Positions 19,035-27,882 of a DNA stretch of 64,000 nucleotides are shown one piece after another; position 1 is the first letter of the stretch, and each line of letters opens with the position of its first letter. The position numbers were made by a program, and so were the translations under genes. Below the pieces are notes generated by a model that was given only the letters and a program-made list of their open reading frames with translations, had not been told where the DNA came from and did not search any database. Where the stretch lies: assembly GCA_035274845.1 (NCBI GenBank), contig DATENU010000011.1:62001-126000 (forward strand), written 5' to 3'. The stretch comes from Chthoniobacterales bacterium. Lineage in GTDB: Bacteria; Verrucomicrobiota; Verrucomicrobiia; Chthoniobacterales; UBA10450.

Positions 19035-19382
19035 ATGAGAACAAGGTTGCTCTTCGGGTGTTTAGTGATATTCGCGGCCTCTATAAAGAACACGGACGCT
19101 TACCACCAGGAGCGTTCACTCCCGGCGAAAGCTTTGCGAGAAAGTCTAGCTTTCAAAAGAGCCAATGCCCTCGCTGCCGTTTTGGCGAATCAAGAAGCAA
19201 AAAGAAGATTTGGCGTGAAGCCCTTTTCTGAACATGATGGGAAAGCGGTGCTTCGCAATGCTCGGTGGGAGTGGATGGCAACAGCAGGCGTTGGGAAAGG
19301 GGACCTTTCTGCTCGCGTCTCGTTTCGGCAAGACGGCTCGGACCGAAAAATCGAAGTATTCCAAATGTGGAACGGGCGATGA
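19035..19382 (+). CDS. Small secreted protein downstream of RHS
   Basis: The 115-residue product from ATG 19035 has a short signal peptide (MRTRLLFGCLVIFAAS). A basic, charged domain with Trp/Arg-rich WEWMATAGVGKGDLSARVSF and a DGSDRKIEVF segment follows, suggesting a compact beta-rich domain. It starts about 65 bases after the RHS stop. A cognate immunity or accessory role is possible by position only. An upstream in-frame start at 18993 would bury the signal peptide and is not preferred. The next 278 bases (19383-19660) hold nothing I can call. Confidence 0.55.
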   Translation: MRTRLLFGCLVIFAASIKNTDAYHQERSLPAKALRESLAFKRANALAAVLANQEAKRRFGVKPFSEHDGKAVLRNARWEWMATAGVGKGDLSARVSFRQDGSDRKIEVFQMWNGR

Positions 19383-19660
19383 GACAGACTTGGACCGCTG
19401 ATAATGGCTTCCGATCCCGGTGCCGCTGATTTGCCTCCTCCACCGCCGTAGATCGTTGAACCAGCCCCCCCGAATCATGCGACCGGGCGTACCGTGGCCC
19501 ACGCCGCCGCCGCAATAGTGAACCGTCTTTGCTTCCGATGGTCACTGCGCCAAGCAAAGGCCGTGGCCCGATTGCCTTCGCCCTAAGTTGAAGTCGAGCC
19601 GCAGCGCATCCTCGCGGAGTTTACTTTCGCGGCGACGGCTCGTAACATTCGCGGCGCGCG

Positions 19661-20386
19661 ATGGAGACGGATTACAAAGTTAAGCTCGAGATTTTCGAGG
19701 GGCCGCTCGATCTCCTGCTTTACCTGATCAAGCAGGACGAGATCGATATTTACGAAATCTCGCTCGAACGGATCACGAGCCAGTACCTGGAATACCTCCA
19801 GGCGTTCAAGGAATTGAACATCGATATCGCGGGCGAATTCATCGTGATGGCGGCGAACCTGATCTATCTGAAAAGCCGCAGCCTCCTGCCGGTGGATCAG
19901 CAGCCACCGGATGAAGAGGCGGCGGAGGACGATCCGCGCTGGGATTTGATCCGGCAGCTGATCGAATACAAGAAGTTCAAGGAAGCGGCGGCGCAGTTGC
20001 GCGATCGGGCGCTGGAGCAGGAGCGGATGTTTGCGCGGTCCGGCAGCGGCCCGGGTGAGGTGGCGCTGGCGCCGCTCTCCCTGGGCGAGGTCGGCATTTT
20101 CCAATTGATCAACGCGCTCCAGACCGTGATAAAACGGGTCGAGGCGCGGGAGGATTTGCGGGAACTATTTGGCGAACACTTTACCGTCTCGGACAAGATC
20201 GACTCCATTCTGCGGCAGGTGGCGGGAGGAGTAACGCTGAAGTTTTCGGAGTTGTTCGCCCAGATGGCGTCGCGGGTCGAAATCGTGGTGACGTTCCTGG
20301 CCTTGCTGGAGCTGATCCGGCTCAAGCAAGTGCGCGCGAGCCAGCCGAACCCATTCGACGAAATTGAGATTGCGCCGGCTTCCTAA
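19661..20386 (+). CDS. scpA: Segregation and condensation protein A
   Basis: This is the kleisin subunit of the SMC-ScpAB condensin that organises the chromosome. The 241 residues open with the diagnostic YKVKLEIFEGPLDLLLYLIK and contain IDIAGEFIVMAANLIYLKSR, followed by an acidic linker and a C-terminal winged-helix region (VTFLALLELIRLKQV). Length is normal. The usual partner scpB is not recognisable next to it. The small gene at 21301 is too short and does not resemble ScpB closely, so scpB is presumably elsewhere. Confidence 0.92.
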   Translation: METDYKVKLEIFEGPLDLLLYLIKQDEIDIYEISLERITSQYLEYLQAFKELNIDIAGEFIVMAANLIYLKSRSLLPVDQQPPDEEAAEDDPRWDLIRQLIEYKKFKEAAAQLRDRALEQERMFARSGSGPGEVALAPLSLGEVGIFQLINALQTVIKRVEAREDLRELFGEHFTVSDKIDSILRQVAGGVTLKFSELFAQMASRVEIVVTFLALLELIRLKQVRASQPNPFDEIEIAPAS

Positions 20387-20407
20387 ACAAGACTGGGCGC
20401 GGATTCA

Positions 20408-21253
20408 ATGGGCCGGATTTTGATCGCAGGCTGCGGCTACGTGGGAGAAGCGACGGCGGATCTTTTTTGCGAACGGGGCTGGCAGGTCGAGGGATGGACG
20501 GCTTCGGCGGAATCGAGCCACCGGCTTTCCGAAAAGCCCTACGGTGTCCGCGCGGTGGATATTGGGGATGCGTCGGCGGTCTCGGCGGCCGGAGGAGCGT
20601 TTGATGTGGTCGTGCATTGCGCGAGCACGAGCGGCGGCGATGCGGAGCAGTATCGCCGGGTCTATCTCGAGGGGACGCGGAATCTCATCCGCGCGTTTCC
20701 CCAGGCAAAATTTCTGTTCACCAGCAGCACGAGCGTTTACGCCCAGAAAGGGGGCGTGATCGTGGATGAGGAGAGTCCGGCCGAGCCGCTCCATGAGAAG
20801 GGAAAACTTTTGCGGGAAACGGAAGAATTGGTCCTCGCACGGGGCGGGATCGTGGCGAGGCTGGGAGGGATTCATGGGCCGGGTCGGTCATTTTTTCTGA
20901 CAAGATTTTTGGCGGGTGAGGCGGTGCTCGATGCTGATGGCGGTCGCGTGATCAATCAGGTGCATCGAGGCGATATTGCGGCCGCCTTGGTTCTTTTAGC
21001 GCAAAGGGGTGAAGCCGGGATTTTCAATCTGGTGGGCGACGAACAAATCACCGCCCGCGAAGCGTACGAGTGGCTGAGCGCGCGGCTGGGGAAGCCGCTT
21101 CCAGCGCCGGCGACACGGTCCGAGGCGCGAAAACGGGGAGCGAGTAACAAGCGTGTCAGCAACAAGAAACTGCGCGCCCTGGGATGGGTGCCGAAGTATC
21201 CGACTTTCGAAATTGCGATGGAGAAAAGTATCCTCCGCAGCTTTGGATTTTGA
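20408..21253 (+). CDS. NAD(P)-dependent sugar epimerase/dehydratase-like protein
   Basis: This 281-residue Rossmann-fold protein of the extended SDR family has the nucleotide-binding motif GCGYVGEA at residues 8-15. A Ser-rich strand (FLFTSSTSVYAQKGG) supplies the catalytic Ser/Tyr region, though the classical YxxxK is not clear. VNQ-like substrate-region residues are in VINQVHRGDIAAAL. It resembles the YeeZ-type epimerase-like group. The substrate is unknown. It follows scpA by 21 bases and is probably in the same operon. Confidence 0.75.
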   Translation: MGRILIAGCGYVGEATADLFCERGWQVEGWTASAESSHRLSEKPYGVRAVDIGDASAVSAAGGAFDVVVHCASTSGGDAEQYRRVYLEGTRNLIRAFPQAKFLFTSSTSVYAQKGGVIVDEESPAEPLHEKGKLLRETEELVLARGGIVARLGGIHGPGRSFFLTRFLAGEAVLDADGGRVINQVHRGDIAAALVLLAQRGEAGIFNLVGDEQITAREAYEWLSARLGKPLPAPATRSEARKRGASNKRVSNKKLRALGWVPKYPTFEIAMEKSILRSFGF

Positions 21254-21300
21254 CGATTTTCACTGAATTATTCCGGTACGGTAGCTGCTAAAAAAATCAC

Positions 21301-21567
21301 ATGCGGCATATCAAACTCAGCGGGCGCGAAGCGACGGTAGTGCGCGCCATCGGTTTCACGGAAGCGATGATGGGCGCTGAGATCCAGGATTCCACCCACA
21401 TGGGGATCGAAGACGTTACCGACACGCTCAACAGTTTGATGTCGGCCGGCTTCATCGAGACCATTCCGTATTACGACGAAGTGCAACTCGCTGAGGTGCC
21501 GGTGACCGCGTTCGAGCTGAACCCAGCCTACGCCCACGAGCTGAAGCAGGCGCTTTACCGGCGGTAA
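21301..21567 (+). CDS. Small conserved winged-helix-like protein of unknown function
   Basis: This 88-residue protein starts MRHIKLSGREATVVRAIGFT and continues with EDVTDTLNSLMSAGFIETIP, a helix-turn-helix followed by a wing-like pattern, then a C-terminal helix ending in HELKQALYRR. The composition is that of a real folded cytoplasmic protein. It could read out a DNA site or act in protein-protein contacts. It sits 47 bases after the epimerase gene. No known family was recognised with confidence. Confidence 0.6.
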   Translation: MRHIKLSGREATVVRAIGFTEAMMGAEIQDSTHMGIEDVTDTLNSLMSAGFIETIPYYDEVQLAEVPVTAFELNPAYAHELKQALYRR

Positions 21568-21615
21568 CGCCTCTCGCAGTCACGCGGTGGGCGCCGTGGA
21601 TCCGCAGCGGAACGG

Positions 21616-22629
21616 TTACGGAACAGCCGCTGGGGACTCGGCCGAAGCGCGCGAACTGTTCTGCTGGCCGAAAAGCTGGCGAATGACCTCTTCGACCGGC
21701 AGCTCCTGGACGTTGATGTCGGTCACCCGGCAGTTGTCGAGCAGTTGGCGCGCAGTTTCGGTCACCTTGCCGCGCGGCACCTTGAGCTGCACGGACATGG
21801 GCTTTCGCTCGACGACTTCGCCGAACTGAGTGAAGTCGCAATCCGAGCCTTCCTCAAAACTGAGGCTGATGATCTTGGCGCTCGAGAAACGGTCGATGAT
21901 CGCATCGAGGGGACCGTCGAAGAAAATCTTGCCATGGTCGATCACGATGACGCGGTCGCACAGCTCCTCGATATCCTGCATGTAATGGCTGGTCAGCATG
22001 GTGACGATCCGGTGCTCGGAATTGTAAAGCCGGAGAAATTCGCGGACGCGTTTTTGGCTGACCACGTCGAGGCCGATGGTAGGTTCGTCGAGGAAGAGCA
22101 CCCGCGGCTCGTGAATAAGGGCGGAGATCAACTCCATTTTCATGCGCTCGCCCAGCGAAAGCTCACGCACCATTACGTTCATTTTGTCCTGCACGTCCAG
22201 AAGCTCGCTCAGGCCGTTCACCACCTTCTTGAACCGGGCCGGCTCGATCCCATAAATCGCGCGGTTTAGCTCGAGCGACTCCTGCGCCGGCAAGTCCCAC
22301 CAAAGCGCGTTTTTCTGGCCCATCACGAGGCTGAACTGCCGTTTCAACTCGTTGCTTCGTTCCCAGGGCACGAACCCGAGGACGCTGGCTTCCCCCGAGG
22401 TGGGATTCAGCAAACCGGAAAGCATCTTGAGCACAGTCGTTTTTCCGGCGCCGTTCGGGCCCAGGAACCCCACGAGCTCGCCTTCCTCGATTTGAAACGA
22501 AACGTCGTCCGCGGCGCGGATTTCGTCGTACTTGCGGCTGACAAGTCCTTTAATCGATCCGCGCAGACCGCTTTCCTTGCGGTAGGTGCGGTAGACCTTG
22601 GTGAGACCGCGGGTTTCGATGACCGGCAT
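21616..22629 (-). CDS. ABC transporter ATP-binding protein
   Basis: This ATPase subunit of an ABC exporter is 337 residues long. Walker A is GPNGAGKT at about residues 55-62, the signature loop is LSLGERMK, and Walker B is VLFLDEPTIGLD, with the H-loop in TSHYMQDIEE. The Q-loop neighbourhood MGQKNALWWDLPAQESLELN is typical of the COG4586-type ABC-2 export ATPases. A C-terminal domain of about 90 residues follows. The matching permease genes normally follow directly but are not present here; a small unrelated gene converges instead. The gene starts 20 bases after the dxs stop, and that space is entirely a REP-like hairpin. Confidence 0.88.
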   Translation of the reverse strand: MPVIETRGLTKVYRTYRKESGLRGSIKGLVSRKYDEIRAADDVSFQIEEGELVGFLGPNGAGKTTVLKMLSGLLNPTSGEASVLGFVPWERSNELKRQFSLVMGQKNALWWDLPAQESLELNRAIYGIEPARFKKVVNGLSELLDVQDKMNVMVRELSLGERMKMELISALIHEPRVLFLDEPTIGLDVVSQKRVREFLRLYNSEHRIVTMLTSHYMQDIEELCDRVIVIDHGKIFFDGPLDAIIDRFSSAKIISLSFEEGSDCDFTQFGEVVERKPMSVQLKVPRGKVTETARQLLDNCRVTDINVQELPVEEVIRQLFGQQNSSRASAESPAAVP

Positions 22630-22653
22630 GGGGAAAGGTCAACCTTTCCCTAC
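22630..22653 (-). repeat. REP-like hairpin between dxs and the ABC ATPase gene
   Basis: On the minus strand GTAG (22653-22650) is followed by GGGAAAGGT-TG-ACCTTTCCC. The UAG of the GTAG box is the dxs stop codon, and the hairpin ends one base before the ATG of the next gene. A stem this close to the start would occupy the ribosome-binding site in the mRNA. Confidence 0.7.
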
Positions 22654-24578
22654 GCCGCGCTGGGCTGCGTTTTTGATCCTCGCTTTTTCAGGAGCGGCAG
22701 GACTTTTTCCACGAGCGCATCCGCGGTGAGGCCATGTTTCTTGCGAAGAATGGGGATGGTGCCGTGCTCGACGAATTGGTCGGGCCAGCCGATGCGGACA
22801 ACCGGAGTGGCGATCATCTGCGAGTGCAAATGCTCCATCACGGCACAGCCGAAACCATTGTGGAGGACGTGGTCCTCGATGGTGCAGACAACGTCGACGC
22901 CACGGGCAAAGAACTCGAGCGTCCCCGTGTCGATCGGCTTAATCCAGCGCGGGTTGATCAGGGCAACCGAAATGCCCTTTTCCTCCAGCTTGCGGGCAGC
23001 CTCCTCGGCCACTTCAAACATGTTTCCGAGGCCGAAAATGGCGACCTCGCGCCCGTGTTGCACCACCTCGGCCTTGCCGATTTCGAGAAGTTTCGGCGAC
23101 GCTTTTGGCACGGCCCCGGTTCCCGCGCCGCGTGGGTAGCGGATGGCGATCGGGCCGGAATTGTAATTGGCGATTGTCCAGAGCATGTCGATGAATTCAT
23201 CTTCATCCTTCGGCTGCATGTGAACGAAATTCGGAACGTGCCGAAGATAACCGATGTCAAAAAGACCGTGGTGGGTCGGGCCGTCGTCTCCGCTCAGGCC
23301 GGCGCGGTCCATGCAAAGCGCGACATTCAAATTCTGGAGCGCGATGTCATGGATGATCATGTCGTAAGCGCGCTGCATGAACGTGGAGTAAATCGTCAGG
23401 AACGGCTTGAGGCCCTGGGTCGCCAGGCCGCAGGCGAACAGGGCCGCGTGTTCTTCCGCAATGCCGACGTCGAAGTAGCGCGTGGGATGTTGCGCCTGGA
23501 AGAACCCGAGACCGGTTCCACTCGGCATCGCGGCCGTGATCGCGACAATGTTCTGATTGGAATCCGCGAATTTCGCCAGCGTTTTGCCCATCAACTCCGA
23601 ATAAGTCGGCGTCGGCGCGGGCGCGGTTTCGCCGCTTTCGATTTTGTATTTGCCCAGGCCATGGAACTTGTCCGGCTTGGCGATTGCCGGCTCGTAGCCT
23701 TTTCCCTTCTTGGTCAGGATATGAAGCAAAACCGGCTCATCCTGGCTCTTCAGGAATTCGAAGGTCTTAATCAGAAGCGGAATGTCATGGCCATCGATCG
23801 GCCCGTAATAACGGAGGCCGAGTTCTTCAAAGATCACGCTGGGCAGGAGGAGGTTCTTCACGCCTTCCTCGACTTTGTGGGCGAATTCGACCGCGCTCTT
23901 GCCGGCAATCGCTTCGACGAAGCGCCGGGCCTTGTCGTGGAGACCAGCGTAGGTCGGGTTAGCGACGATGTTGTTCAAATAACTGGCGATGGCGCCGACG
24001 TTCTTGGCGATCGACCATTCGTTGTCGTTCAGGACAACGATGAAACGGCGCGTCTGTGATTTCGCGTTGTTGAGCGCTTCGTAGCTGATGCCGCAGGTGA
24101 AAGCCGCATCGCCGGCCACGACGACCACATTCTCATTCCCGCCGCGCAGATCGCGACCCACCGCCATACCGAGGCCAGCGGAAAGCGCCGTGCCGGCATG
24201 TCCGGCGCCATAACAATCATGCTCGCTCTCCGTTCGAAGAAGGAAGCCGTTTAACCCCTGGTATTGGCGCATCGTGGCGATCCGGTCGAGGCGCCCGGTA
24301 AACATTTTGTGAACGTACCCCTGATGGCTGACGTCAAAGACGAACTTGTCCTTGGGCGTCTCAAAAACGCGATGCAAGGCGATCGTCAACTCGACGACCC
24401 CTAGGTTGGGTCCGAGATGCCCGCCAGTCTGGGAAAGGACCTTTATCAGCTCGTCGCGGACTTCCTGGGCAAGTTGCGGCAGGTCTTCTTCGCCCAGGGC
24501 CTTGATGTCGACCGGCGAACGGATTCCATCGAGAAGTCGTGTCGTGTTGGGCGGTTCAGAAGAGGCTGACTTCGTCAT
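22650..24578 (-). CDS. dxs: 1-Deoxy-D-xylulose-5-phosphate synthase
   Basis: This is the first enzyme of the MEP isoprenoid pathway, using thiamine diphosphate to join pyruvate and glyceraldehyde-3-phosphate. The 642 residues carry VFDVSHQGYVHKMFTGR, the TPP motif region GDAAFTCGISYEALNNAK, the transketolase pyrimidine-domain segment DVGIAEEHAALFACGLA with the catalytic Glu, and DRAGLSGDDGPTHHGLFD. Length is normal. The start overlaps the xseB 3' end by 23 bases. ispF, of the same pathway, is elsewhere in the window at 35992. Confidence 0.95.
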   Translation of the reverse strand: MTKSASSEPPNTTRLLDGIRSPVDIKALGEEDLPQLAQEVRDELIKVLSQTGGHLGPNLGVVELTIALHRVFETPKDKFVFDVSHQGYVHKMFTGRLDRIATMRQYQGLNGFLLRTESEHDCYGAGHAGTALSAGLGMAVGRDLRGGNENVVVVAGDAAFTCGISYEALNNAKSQTRRFIVVLNDNEWSIAKNVGAIASYLNNIVANPTYAGLHDKARRFVEAIAGKSAVEFAHKVEEGVKNLLLPSVIFEELGLRYYGPIDGHDIPLLIKTFEFLKSQDEPVLLHILTKKGKGYEPAIAKPDKFHGLGKYKIESGETAPAPTPTYSELMGKTLAKFADSNQNIVAITAAMPSGTGLGFFQAQHPTRYFDVGIAEEHAALFACGLATQGLKPFLTIYSTFMQRAYDMIIHDIALQNLNVALCMDRAGLSGDDGPTHHGLFDIGYLRHVPNFVHMQPKDEDEFIDMLWTIANYNSGPIAIRYPRGAGTGAVPKASPKLLEIGKAEVVQHGREVAIFGLGNMFEVAEEAARKLEEKGISVALINPRWIKPIDTGTLEFFARGVDVVCTIEDHVLHNGFGCAVMEHLHSQMIATPVVRIGWPDQFVEHGTIPILRKKHGLTADALVEKVLPLLKKRGSKTQPSAA

Positions 24579-24873
24579 TCCTGGTTGCTCCTTTTTCCTC
24601 CATCCGCGGGGAGGGCTCCTTTTCGGCCACTGGTTCGAAATCTTTTACTACCGGTTTGCCGGCATTGTTGCGAGTGATGATCTCGATTCTTTGTTCGGCG
24701 CTGGTGAGGCGTTCCTGACAGATTCTTACCAGTTTCATTCCTTCCTCGTAGCGCACAATTAACTCTTCCAGCATCATTTTGCCGGATTCCATTTGCTCGA
24801 CAATCTCCTCGAGGCGATCCATGGCGCCTTCGAAGTGAAGAGGAGATTCAGGCTTTTTAGCTGGGGCCGGCAT
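24556..24873 (-). CDS. xseB: Exodeoxyribonuclease VII small subunit
   Basis: This small coiled subunit of exonuclease VII works with XseA on single-stranded DNA. The 105 residues contain the family core FEGAMDRLEEIVEQMESGKM, then EELIVRYEEGMKLVRICQER. An extra polar tail of about 35 residues overlaps the dxs start. The pairing xseB-dxs (often with ispA) is common in bacteria and supports both calls. xseA is not in the window. Confidence 0.88.
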   Translation of the reverse strand: MPAPAKKPESPLHFEGAMDRLEEIVEQMESGKMMLEELIVRYEEGMKLVRICQERLTSAEQRIEIITRNNAGKPVVKDFEPVAEKEPSPRMEEKGATRNDEVSLF

Positions 24874-25043
24874 ATCGGAAACGCAAATTAAGCATAGGCG
24901 GGGTGGATAAAAAGCGCGACTTCTCGCGATCCCGGTGTTTCAATACTCGCGATTTGCTGGCGCGGTCCCACAAAAATCGCCAAAGCCGCAGCAATGAAAT
25001 GGTGTAATTCCTGCTCATTTTTCCCGATAGAAACCCTCGCCTC

Positions 25044-25058
25044 CTCAGCCCGGCTGAG
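25044..25058. promoter_or_regulatory. Palindrome upstream of the DUF1800 gene
   Basis: CTCAGCC-C-GGCTGAG is a perfect 7-bp-arm inverted repeat 29 bases before the ATG at 25088. It could be an operator or an mRNA hairpin; nothing more can be read. Confidence 0.25.
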
Positions 25059-25087
25059 TTCTCTCCTGCGGCAGCGGCTCCACTAAT

Positions 25088-27880
25088 ATGAGACGTTTTT
25101 CTAACCTTACGGGATGGACGGCGGGCGTAGCCGTTCTTGTTGGTTTGTTTGCTTCTTCGGCCTGGGGCATTTCCAGCGCTGTCAATATCTCCACGCGAAT
25201 GGTGGTGGAGACCGGTGACAACGTCCTCATCGGCGGTTTCATCGTTTACGGAACGGGGCAGAAACAAGTCGTCGTTCGCGCTATCGGACCGTCCCTGCCG
25301 GTTACGGGCGCTCTTTCGGATCCGATTCTCGAATTGCATGACGCCACCGGCGCGATCGTGGCCAGCAATGATAACTGGCGTTCCTCCCAACAGACCGCGC
25401 TGATCGCGGCTGGCCTGGCGCCAGCGAACGACCTCGATTCCGCTTTGATCACTTCGCTTCCGACCGGCAGTTACACCGCCGTCGTCCGCGGCGTGAACAA
25501 TGCGACCGGTCAGGCTCTGGTCGAAGTCTATGATCTCGATACGGGAACTCCGACCGCGCGGCTTGGAAACATTTCGACGCGTGGACACGTCCTGACCGAT
25601 GACAACGTCATGATCGGCGGGTTCATTATCCGGGGTGATCTGCCCAAGCGAACGATCGTCCGGGTAAAAGGTCCGACGTTAAGTCTGGGTGGAGTGGCCC
25701 TCGCCGGCCGCATGATGGACCCGATGGTGGAGCTGCATGATGGGAATGGCGCGCTCATCTCGCAGAATGACAATTGGCGCAGCTCGCAGGAACAGGAGAT
25801 AACGGCCAGCGCACTTGCGCCGACCGACGATCACGAACCAGCTATCGTGGCCACGCTTCTGCCGGGGAATTATACCGCAGTCGTCCGCGGCACCGGCAAC
25901 ACGACGGGCATCGCGCTGGTGGAAATGTTCGATCTCGATCAGCCACCGCAAGCTGACGGTTCGACGCTTTACGTTTCCATTCTGCGCCCTCAGGGAACGA
26001 ACAACACCCAGGGCTCGGGCACCTCGACGCTCCGGCTCGCCGCGGATGGGCTTTCGGCGATTATCAGTTTCTCCTACACGAATCTCACCGGTCCCGTGAT
26101 CGGGGCGCACATTCATGGACCCGATGGGACGATCTTGTTCGACATCGACGACGCCACGCCGCAACCGGACGGGTCGTTGATCTGGGTCTTCCGCCCGGTT
26201 GGGATATTCACCGTAGAGGACATCGTTAATTTCATTCGGTCCGGCCAGAGCTATCTTAACATTCACACCGCCCTTTACCCGACGGGCGAGATCAAGGGCT
26301 TCTATAATCTTTCGACCGGCGCGCAGGTAGCGCCGGTGCCAACGCCGCCGCCACCGCTCGCGTCGGGGACTCCTACGCTCACCGACGCCGGACGATTCCT
26401 TTCCCAGGCGACTTTCGGCGCGACCGACGCACTCATCGCCCAGGTCCAAAGCCAGGGGTTCGATGCGTTTTTGAACCAGCAATTCGCCGCGCAGATTTCC
26501 TCGCACCTGGCATTTGCGGATGCCACCGGCGTTAATCCGCCCACCATCACGCAGACCAATGACGCGTGGTGGACGCACGCCGTCGCCGGACCCGATCAAT
26601 TGCGCCAGCGGGTCGCGTTCGCCCTGAGCGAGATCATGGTCGTCTCTTTGGCGACCGGCAACCTCGGCGAACAGCCCGGAGCTTTGCCTGCTTACTACGA
26701 CGTGCTGGTGAAGGGCGCATTCGGGAATTTCCGCCAGTTGCTCGAGGACGTCACCCTTAATCCGGCGATGGGTCGCTACCTCGACATGTTGAAGAACCAG
26801 AAGGCGAGCACCGACGGGACGCGTCTGCCTAACGAGAATTACGCGCGAGAGCTCATGCAGCTCTTCTCGATCGGTCTTTACCGGATCAATCTCGATGGAA
26901 GTTTGACGCTGGACCCGGCCGGCTTCCCCATCGCCACCTACAATCAGGACACGATTCTTGGCACGGCCGCGGTCTGTACCGGGTGGACTTATTTCCAGAC
27001 CACCACGCCTTACGTTTTCAATCCGCCCCCGAACTGGCGCAGTCCGATGGTGAATGTGGCCAGCCGTCACTCCACCGACGCTAAGCAGATTCTTGATGGC
27101 GTTGTCCTTCCTGCCAATCAGACAGCGGACCAGGATTTGAAATCGATGCTCGACACGATTTTCAATCATCCCAACGTCGGGCCGTTTATCTGCCGGCAAC
27201 TCATCCAGCGGCTCGTCACCAGCAACCCGAGCCCGGGCTATCTTTATCGCGTAGCGTCGGTGTTTAACAACAACGGTCAGGGTGTTCGCGGCGATTTGCA
27301 GGCAGTCGTGAAAGCAATCCTAATGGACTACGACGCTCGCGGCAACGCCGGGACCACCCAGGGGGCAGGACACGCGCGCGAGCCGGTCGTTCGCCTGACC
27401 AATCTCCTGCGCGCGTTCAGCGCCACCTCGCCGGATGGAAAGTTCTCAATCCGAAACATCCTGACCAATCTCGGTCAGGAAGCCATGCATTCACCCACGG
27501 TCTTCAATTTCTTTTCGCCGGATTATTCGGCGCCGGGAGCCATCGCTCAAGCCGGCCTAAAGAGTCCGGAGTTCGAGATTACGAACGAAACTTCCGTGGT
27601 GACCGTCGCGAATTATTATCGGGGAGCGATTTACAGCGGACTCGGACCGACGACGGCCCGGGTGACTCTCAATCTTTCGAACGAGATCACGCTGGCGGCT
27701 AATCCCACCCAACTTGTGGATCATCTCAACGCGCTCCTGATGTATGGCAACATGTCCTCCCAAATGCGCACCATTCTCATCAACGCGGTGACCCAGATTC
27801 CATCGAACAACCCGACCGAACGCGCGAGGACCGCTATCTACCTCGTGATCAACTCGCCGGAGTACACCGTGGACAAATAG
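25088..27880 (+). CDS. Secreted DUF1800 protein with CHRD and repeat domains
   Basis: This 930-residue exported protein has a signal peptide ending near SSAWG (residue 27). Two tandem beta-repeats of about 125 residues follow (each with DNVxIGGFI, then SNDNWRSSQ or QNDNWRSSQ, then GSYTAVVRG or GNYTAVVRG). Next comes a CHRD-like domain at about residues 295-405 (GAHIHGPDGTILFDID, then YLNIHTALYPTGEIKGFYN). The C-terminal half is the DUF1800 domain (ARFL-type start GRFLSQATFGATDA, ARELMQLFSIGLY, FNHPNVGPFICRQLIQRLV). DUF1800 proteins nearly always precede a DUF1501 gene, as here, with two bases between. The biochemical role is not established. Confidence 0.85.
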   Translation: MRRFSNLTGWTAGVAVLVGLFASSAWGISSAVNISTRMVVETGDNVLIGGFIVYGTGQKQVVVRAIGPSLPVTGALSDPILELHDATGAIVASNDNWRSSQQTALIAAGLAPANDLDSALITSLPTGSYTAVVRGVNNATGQALVEVYDLDTGTPTARLGNISTRGHVLTDDNVMIGGFIIRGDLPKRTIVRVKGPTLSLGGVALAGRMMDPMVELHDGNGALISQNDNWRSSQEQEITASALAPTDDHEPAIVATLLPGNYTAVVRGTGNTTGIALVEMFDLDQPPQADGSTLYVSILRPQGTNNTQGSGTSTLRLAADGLSAIISFSYTNLTGPVIGAHIHGPDGTILFDIDDATPQPDGSLIWVFRPVGIFTVEDIVNFIRSGQSYLNIHTALYPTGEIKGFYNLSTGAQVAPVPTPPPPLASGTPTLTDAGRFLSQATFGATDALIAQVQSQGFDAFLNQQFAAQISSHLAFADATGVNPPTITQTNDAWWTHAVAGPDQLRQRVAFALSEIMVVSLATGNLGEQPGALPAYYDVLVKGAFGNFRQLLEDVTLNPAMGRYLDMLKNQKASTDGTRLPNENYARELMQLFSIGLYRINLDGSLTLDPAGFPIATYNQDTILGTAAVCTGWTYFQTTTPYVFNPPPNWRSPMVNVASRHSTDAKQILDGVVLPANQTADQDLKSMLDTIFNHPNVGPFICRQLIQRLVTSNPSPGYLYRVASVFNNNGQGVRGDLQAVVKAILMDYDARGNAGTTQGAGHAREPVVRLTNLLRAFSATSPDGKFSIRNILTNLGQEAMHSPTVFNFFSPDYSAPGAIAQAGLKSPEFEITNETSVVTVANYYRGAIYSGLGPTTARVTLNLSNEITLAANPTQLVDHLNALLMYGNMSSQMRTILINAVTQIPSNNPTERARTAIYLVINSPEYTVDK

Positions 27881-27882
27881 TT

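Noticed and set aside
21301-21567. The small gene as scpB
   Set aside because: ScpB is about twice as long with two winged helices; this protein is 88 residues and lacks its signatures.
22734-24059. A 441-codon open frame on the plus strand antisense to dxs
   Set aside because: It follows the codon pattern of dxs on the other strand, has no start signal or family motif, and is a typical high-GC shadow frame.
25679-27199. A 506-codon open frame antisense to the DUF1800 gene
   Set aside because: Same reason: Arg/Gly-rich shadow composition, no motif, and a clearly real gene opposite.
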